Positions 60,676 to 64,000 of a stretch of 64,000 nucleotides of DNA are shown here, piece after piece. The notes under the pieces were generated by a model. It was given only the letters and a program-made list of their open reading frames with translations, did no database searches and was not told the DNA's origin. How positions within the stretch are numbered: position 1 is the stretch's first letter; the number at the start of each line of letters is the position of its first letter. A program made the translations under genes and the position numbers. The stretch is from Picochlorum sp. 'celeri' (lineage: Eukaryota; Chlorophyta; Trebouxiophyceae), in NCBI GenBank assembly GCA_010909725.1, contig JAACMV010000004.1, forward strand, positions 496,001 through 560,000, given 5' to 3'.

Positions 60676-61917
60676 ATGGTAGTAGGCACACGTCCGTTCA
60701 ATGTGGTTCTGTGGGGATCCACTGGCTTCACAGGACGCCTCGTGGCAGAGCATATGATGCAAAGTTACGCGAAAGATGACATAAAATGGGCCATGGCTGG
60801 TAGATCCAAGGAAAAAGTTCAAACTATTCGTGATTCTCTGGCGGAAAAGTATGGAGTTGACGCTGAGAGTGTTCCAGTTCTTGTTGGAGATTCGAATGAT
60901 CTTGCCAGTTTGGAGTCAATTGCGTCGAGTACCGATGTCATTCTGTCGACAGCTGGCCCATTCTCGCTGTATGGGACCAATGTAGTGGACGCGGCTGTGC
61001 TGAATGGGTGTGATTATGTTGATATTACTGGTGAAACACCTTGGGTGCAAGGCATGATTCGCAAGCATCATGAGACTGCGAAGCAGAAGGGAATCAGAAT
61101 CATTCCATGCTGTGGATATGATAGTACTCCTTCTGATATGGGCGCATGGGTGGTGGAGAGGGAAGCAAAGAGGCGAGGAAAGAAACTGGTATCTGCACGG
61201 ACTATGCTCCTCGACTCGAGGGGTGGTGTCTCAGGCGGTACCATTGCATCTGGGCTGGAGATTGCGGCGGACCCAGAGAATAGAAAGAAGGATCTATCAC
61301 CATATGCATTCATTCCCGAGGGAGAGACCAAGGGTGAAGACAAGGATGTATGGGTCCCGAAAACCCACATGGGTGTGACCCTTGCTCCCACCATCATGCA
61401 GGCCATCAATTCTCGCGTTGTTCAACGAAGCAATTATTTGTTGGATTGGGGCAAGAGTTCATTTTCGTACAGTGAAATGATTGCCGTAAAGAGTAAAGTT
61501 CAGGCATGGATGGTATCAATTGCAACTGGCATTGGCGTGTTTCTATTCTCTCAGCCATGGTTGCATGGCCTCCTCAAAAAGATTGTACCCGCTCCTGGTC
61601 AGGGACCATCCAGAGAGCTCATGATGTCGGGATACTACAAACACCTTGTTGTTGGAGAGACAGAGGATGGTGAGCACATCTTTGGAGAGTTCTCAGACAG
61701 TTCTAGAGATCCAGGATACTGGGGAACATCTCGTCTCGTCTTGGAGGCGGCATTATGCCTTGCGTTGAACAAGAAGGAGCTCGATGAATGCCCAGACGTG
61801 CTCCATGGTGGGGTCTTGACGCCTGCCTCTGCCCTTGGGCCAGTGCTGCAAAAGAGACTGGAGGATGCTGGAATTGTATGCCGCATCACCGAGTCCCCAG
61901 ACTCGATACAGTACTAA
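60676..61917 (+). CDS. Saccharopine-dehydrogenase-like oxidoreductase
   Basis: A 413-residue SCCPDH-type protein. The Rossmann motif VVLWGSTGFTGRLVAEHM is at about 10-27, followed by AMAGRSKEK, LVGDSNDLASL, LSTAGPFSLYGTNVVDAAVLNGCDYVDITGE and IIPCCGYDSTPSDMGAW, all typical of the saccharopine dehydrogenase-like/trans-acting enoyl reductase group and not of true lysine-pathway enzymes. A hydrophobic segment at about 275-300 (WMVSIATGIGVFLFSQPWLHGL) fits the lipid-droplet association known for SCCPDH. Reaction unknown. Confidence 0.9.
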   Translation: MVVGTRPFNVVLWGSTGFTGRLVAEHMMQSYAKDDIKWAMAGRSKEKVQTIRDSLAEKYGVDAESVPVLVGDSNDLASLESIASSTDVILSTAGPFSLYGTNVVDAAVLNGCDYVDITGETPWVQGMIRKHHETAKQKGIRIIPCCGYDSTPSDMGAWVVEREAKRRGKKLVSARTMLLDSRGGVSGGTIASGLEIAADPENRKKDLSPYAFIPEGETKGEDKDVWVPKTHMGVTLAPTIMQAINSRVVQRSNYLLDWGKSSFSYSEMIAVKSKVQAWMVSIATGIGVFLFSQPWLHGLLKKIVPAPGQGPSRELMMSGYYKHLVVGETEDGEHIFGEFSDSSRDPGYWGTSRLVLEAALCLALNKKELDECPDVLHGGVLTPASALGPVLQKRLEDAGIVCRITESPDSIQY

Positions 61918-62320
61918 TGAATCATCTACCGAAGAAAATCAATCAAAAAAAGGAGCGACAGAAGCGTATGATATGTAGTCGTTCAATCTGACATTTGAAA
62001 TTGAAATTGAAACAACAACATCTTGTACCCTGCAATTGCAATCGGTCAACGCAGGGCGTTGATAGGGCACCATAGATTTCGCGTTCGATTTTCAAATTCC
62101 ATGCGACTTCTTCACCCTGAAACCCCACCCGATGCATGCTAATTTTATTCACTCGATAAGATAAAATTCAAGCAGCTGCTTGGCATGCTGCAAGACAGCT
62201 CTCGTCCTAGTATAGACAGTTGTCACAGTACTAGGCACACGTGAACGACGTTGTTCACAGTAGGCTGACTCTTAGGCTCAACCTACAGGACAGTAATCTT
62301 TGTTATAGATATTCATTGAT
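61918..62320. other. Promoter of TTM gene with several inverted repeats
   Basis: 403 bases: TCAACGC-AGG-GCGTTGA at 62046-62062; CCTAGTA (62206-62212) with TACTAGG (62229-62235); GTGAAC-N6-GTTCAC at 62241-62258, itself 16/18 palindromic; GTAGG (62260) with CCTAC (62282); and a G-box CACGTG next to them. No gene seen. Confidence 0.55.
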
Positions 62321-64000
62321 ATGACGACCATTCTGGAGGAGCGTAGCCAAGGTTTGTCTCAACCAGCCGGCCCGACACAGAGGCATGGAAGCCCAACCAG
62401 AGGATCCAACAAACAGCACCGCCGGGTAGGTTCTATACATGAAAATATATGCTCGTTAATCATCATCGCGTTTGAATATGAGCGCTTGACGCGTTCTCGG
62501 CGTGTCGACCGAAATCGCGTTTTGATTACTGTACGTGCGTGGCTCTGTAGGGACACTTGCTCAAAGATCAGCTCGAGTTGGTGAAGATTAAGAGTTCAGA
62601 TGGGTCGTCGAGGTATTCGATCAAGCCGCTGCCTTCAGAGGTGCCATTTGATAAGGGACTGTTTGTCTTTGTGAGGGCAGTGCAGCTGCTGACGTCAAAG
62701 AACAAGGATACCATTGTTGTTGGTTTGGCAGGTCCTTCTGGGTCTGGAAAGACTGCGTTTGCAAAGAAGATTCGGAATCTGGTACCCGGGTGCACGCTCT
62801 TATCGATGGATAATTACAATGATGGGAGCAAAGTGATTGATGGCAACTTTGATGATCCCCGGATTACTGATTACGACACGTTGATGCATAATTTGGCGGA
62901 ATTGAAGGAAGGAAAGTCTACAAAAGTTCCTGTGTATGATTTTAAACAAAGCTGTCGCGTCGGGTATGAGACTGTTGATGTGCCAGAGAGCCGCGTCGTG
63001 ATTTTGGAAGGTATTTACGCACTGTCTCACAGAATCAGTCCATTGCTGGATTTGAAAGTTTCTATCACAGGAGGTGTTCACTTTGATTTGGTGAAGCGTG
63101 TGTTGAGGGATATTGATCGATCTGGACAAGCTCCCGAGGAGATCATTCAGCAAGTATCTGATACTGTGTATCCCATGTACAAGGCATTCATTGAACCGGA
63201 TTTGAAGACGGCGCATCTGAGGATATACAACCCTTTCAATCCATTCTCAGGATTCATGAGTCCTACGTATATTTTGAAGTCGAGAAAGCAGTTGGATATC
63301 GAATCTCTGAGAGAGTCTCTTGGGCTTGAAGAATCAAAGAAGCAGGAGACAGAGACCTATGATATCTACTTGGTCCCTCCAGGTGAGGATGCCGAGACGT
63401 GTCAAAGTTGGTTGAGAATGAGAAATAGAGATGGTCGTTATAATTTGATGTTTGAGGAGTGGGTTGTTGAGGACAAGTTTATCATTTCCCCTCGAGTCAC
63501 ATTTGAGGTGCCAGTGAGGATTCTAGGAGGGTTGATGGCATTGGGATATGAAATTGGAACGATTATGCAGAGGACGTCAGAGTCATATTTTACAAATGAT
63601 GGGAAAATTATGGTCAAGGTTGACCATATTCTTGGCGTGGATCGGCATTTTGTGCAGATTCAAGGAAAGGATAGAAACAAGGTTGCAGAAATGGGCACTG
63701 CTTTGGGTCTTGATGGGACGTACTATCCTCACTCGTATATTGAGATTATACAACTGGAAAATCTAACCCAAGAATTTCTGACAGTGTCTGAGGATTTGAA
63801 GAGACGTTTCGCTGTGAATGGTGAGCCCCTGACCGATGAGCTTGTTGGATCTCTGTCAAAAGGATCATCTCCTTTGATTAGTGGTTCGTCATTTTTGGGG
63901 GGCTCGTATACGAAGACGACAGGATTTCATGTATCGAGCCCTCCTATGAATCTCGTATCGTCTTCTGCACCTATTCGTGCAACAAAGCCCATTTCTGCTG
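62321..64000 (+). CDS. TTM1/2-type P-loop kinase + CYTH protein, 3' end missing
   Basis: Exons 62321-62425 and 62551-64000 (125-bp intron, donor CGG|GTAGGT, acceptor CTCTGTAG, phase 0); the frame is open to the window end, 518 residues so far. A uridine-kinase-like P-loop domain comes first: VVGLAGPSGSGKTAFAKKI at about 93-111, SMDNYND, FDDPRITDYDTL, VPVYDFKQSCR, VVILEGIYALS and VKRVLRDIDRSGQ. A CYTH/triphosphate-tunnel domain follows (YDIYLVPP, WLRMRNRDGRYNLMFEEW, SYFTNDGKIMVKVDHI). Arabidopsis TTM1/TTM2 share this fusion and act as pyrophosphatases in senescence and defence. The last residues are Ser/Gly-rich; the usual coiled coil and C-terminal helix lie beyond the window. Confidence 0.9.

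Noticed and set aside
1..64000. CRISPR arrays, bacterial operons, prophage
   Set aside because: No regularly spaced repeats; genes have introns and organelle leaders, and strands alternate without operon structure.

Overview
This window is nuclear DNA of a compact eukaryotic genome, almost certainly a unicellular green alga (Chlorophyta). A chloroplast-type HSP70 is nuclear-encoded (dnaK stays on the plastid genome in red-lineage algae). There are also plastid C-terminal processing proteases, an ABC1K kinase, a CCA1/LHY-type SHAQKYF MYB and a TTM1/2-type kinase-CYTH protein, and the 3' regions carry TGTAA, the chlorophyte poly(A) signal. Genes are dense, GC is moderate, and introns are short (about 49-132 bp). 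A small-genome trebouxiophyte such as Picochlorum would fit, but that genus assignment is a guess.

Layout. 1-9085: plastid HSP70, a membrane-anchored collagen-like protein, a PUB-domain protein, a six-helix membrane protein and a two-exon FUSC-type transporter. 9271-17053: three-exon URB2 (60S ribosome biogenesis), a lumenal CtpA protease and a PQ-loop/MPDU1 protein. 17102-24069: a coiled-coil protein, an ABC1 kinase, a secreted V8-like serine protease and NAD(P)HX dehydratase. 24180-29318: two head-to-head J-domain proteins, a TIP30-like reductase, a YCII protein, tafazzin and a tiny ORF. 29856-34244: the clock-type MYB and a second Ctp protease. 35164-46612: Pcf11-like, strawberry-notch helicase, SMPD4-like, ATP sulfurylase and, divergent to it, an adenine-nucleotide/PAPS-type carrier. 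47061-47216: U1 snRNA. 47641-53718: a PFK with an altered ATP-site motif, two paralogous small secreted proteins, a coiled-coil protein and an mARC-like MOSC protein. 53825-60265: PITH, CW-type zinc finger, V-ATPase subunit C, a tyrosine recombinase and an orphan protein. 60676-64000: a saccharopine-dehydrogenase-like reductase and a TTM kinase cut by the window end.

Most genes are single-copy housekeeping genes with no operon-like logic. Recurrent links are plastid protein quality control (HSP70, two Ctp proteases), RNA processing (URB2, DNAJC8, Pcf11, U1) and sulfate activation (ATP sulfurylase with its divergent carrier).

The most unusual content is the U1 gene together with a GTAYGT donor preference in all reconstructed introns, a complete nuclear tyrosine recombinase with a transit-like leader, the duplicated secreted Cys proteins that keep the same intron position, the PFK with GGNGG in place of GGDG, and an apparent excess of perfect 12-18 bp palindromes (often in pairs) upstream of start codons. 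Splice joins were worked out by hand from phase-compatible GT/AG pairs and protein continuity; none is backed by transcripts.
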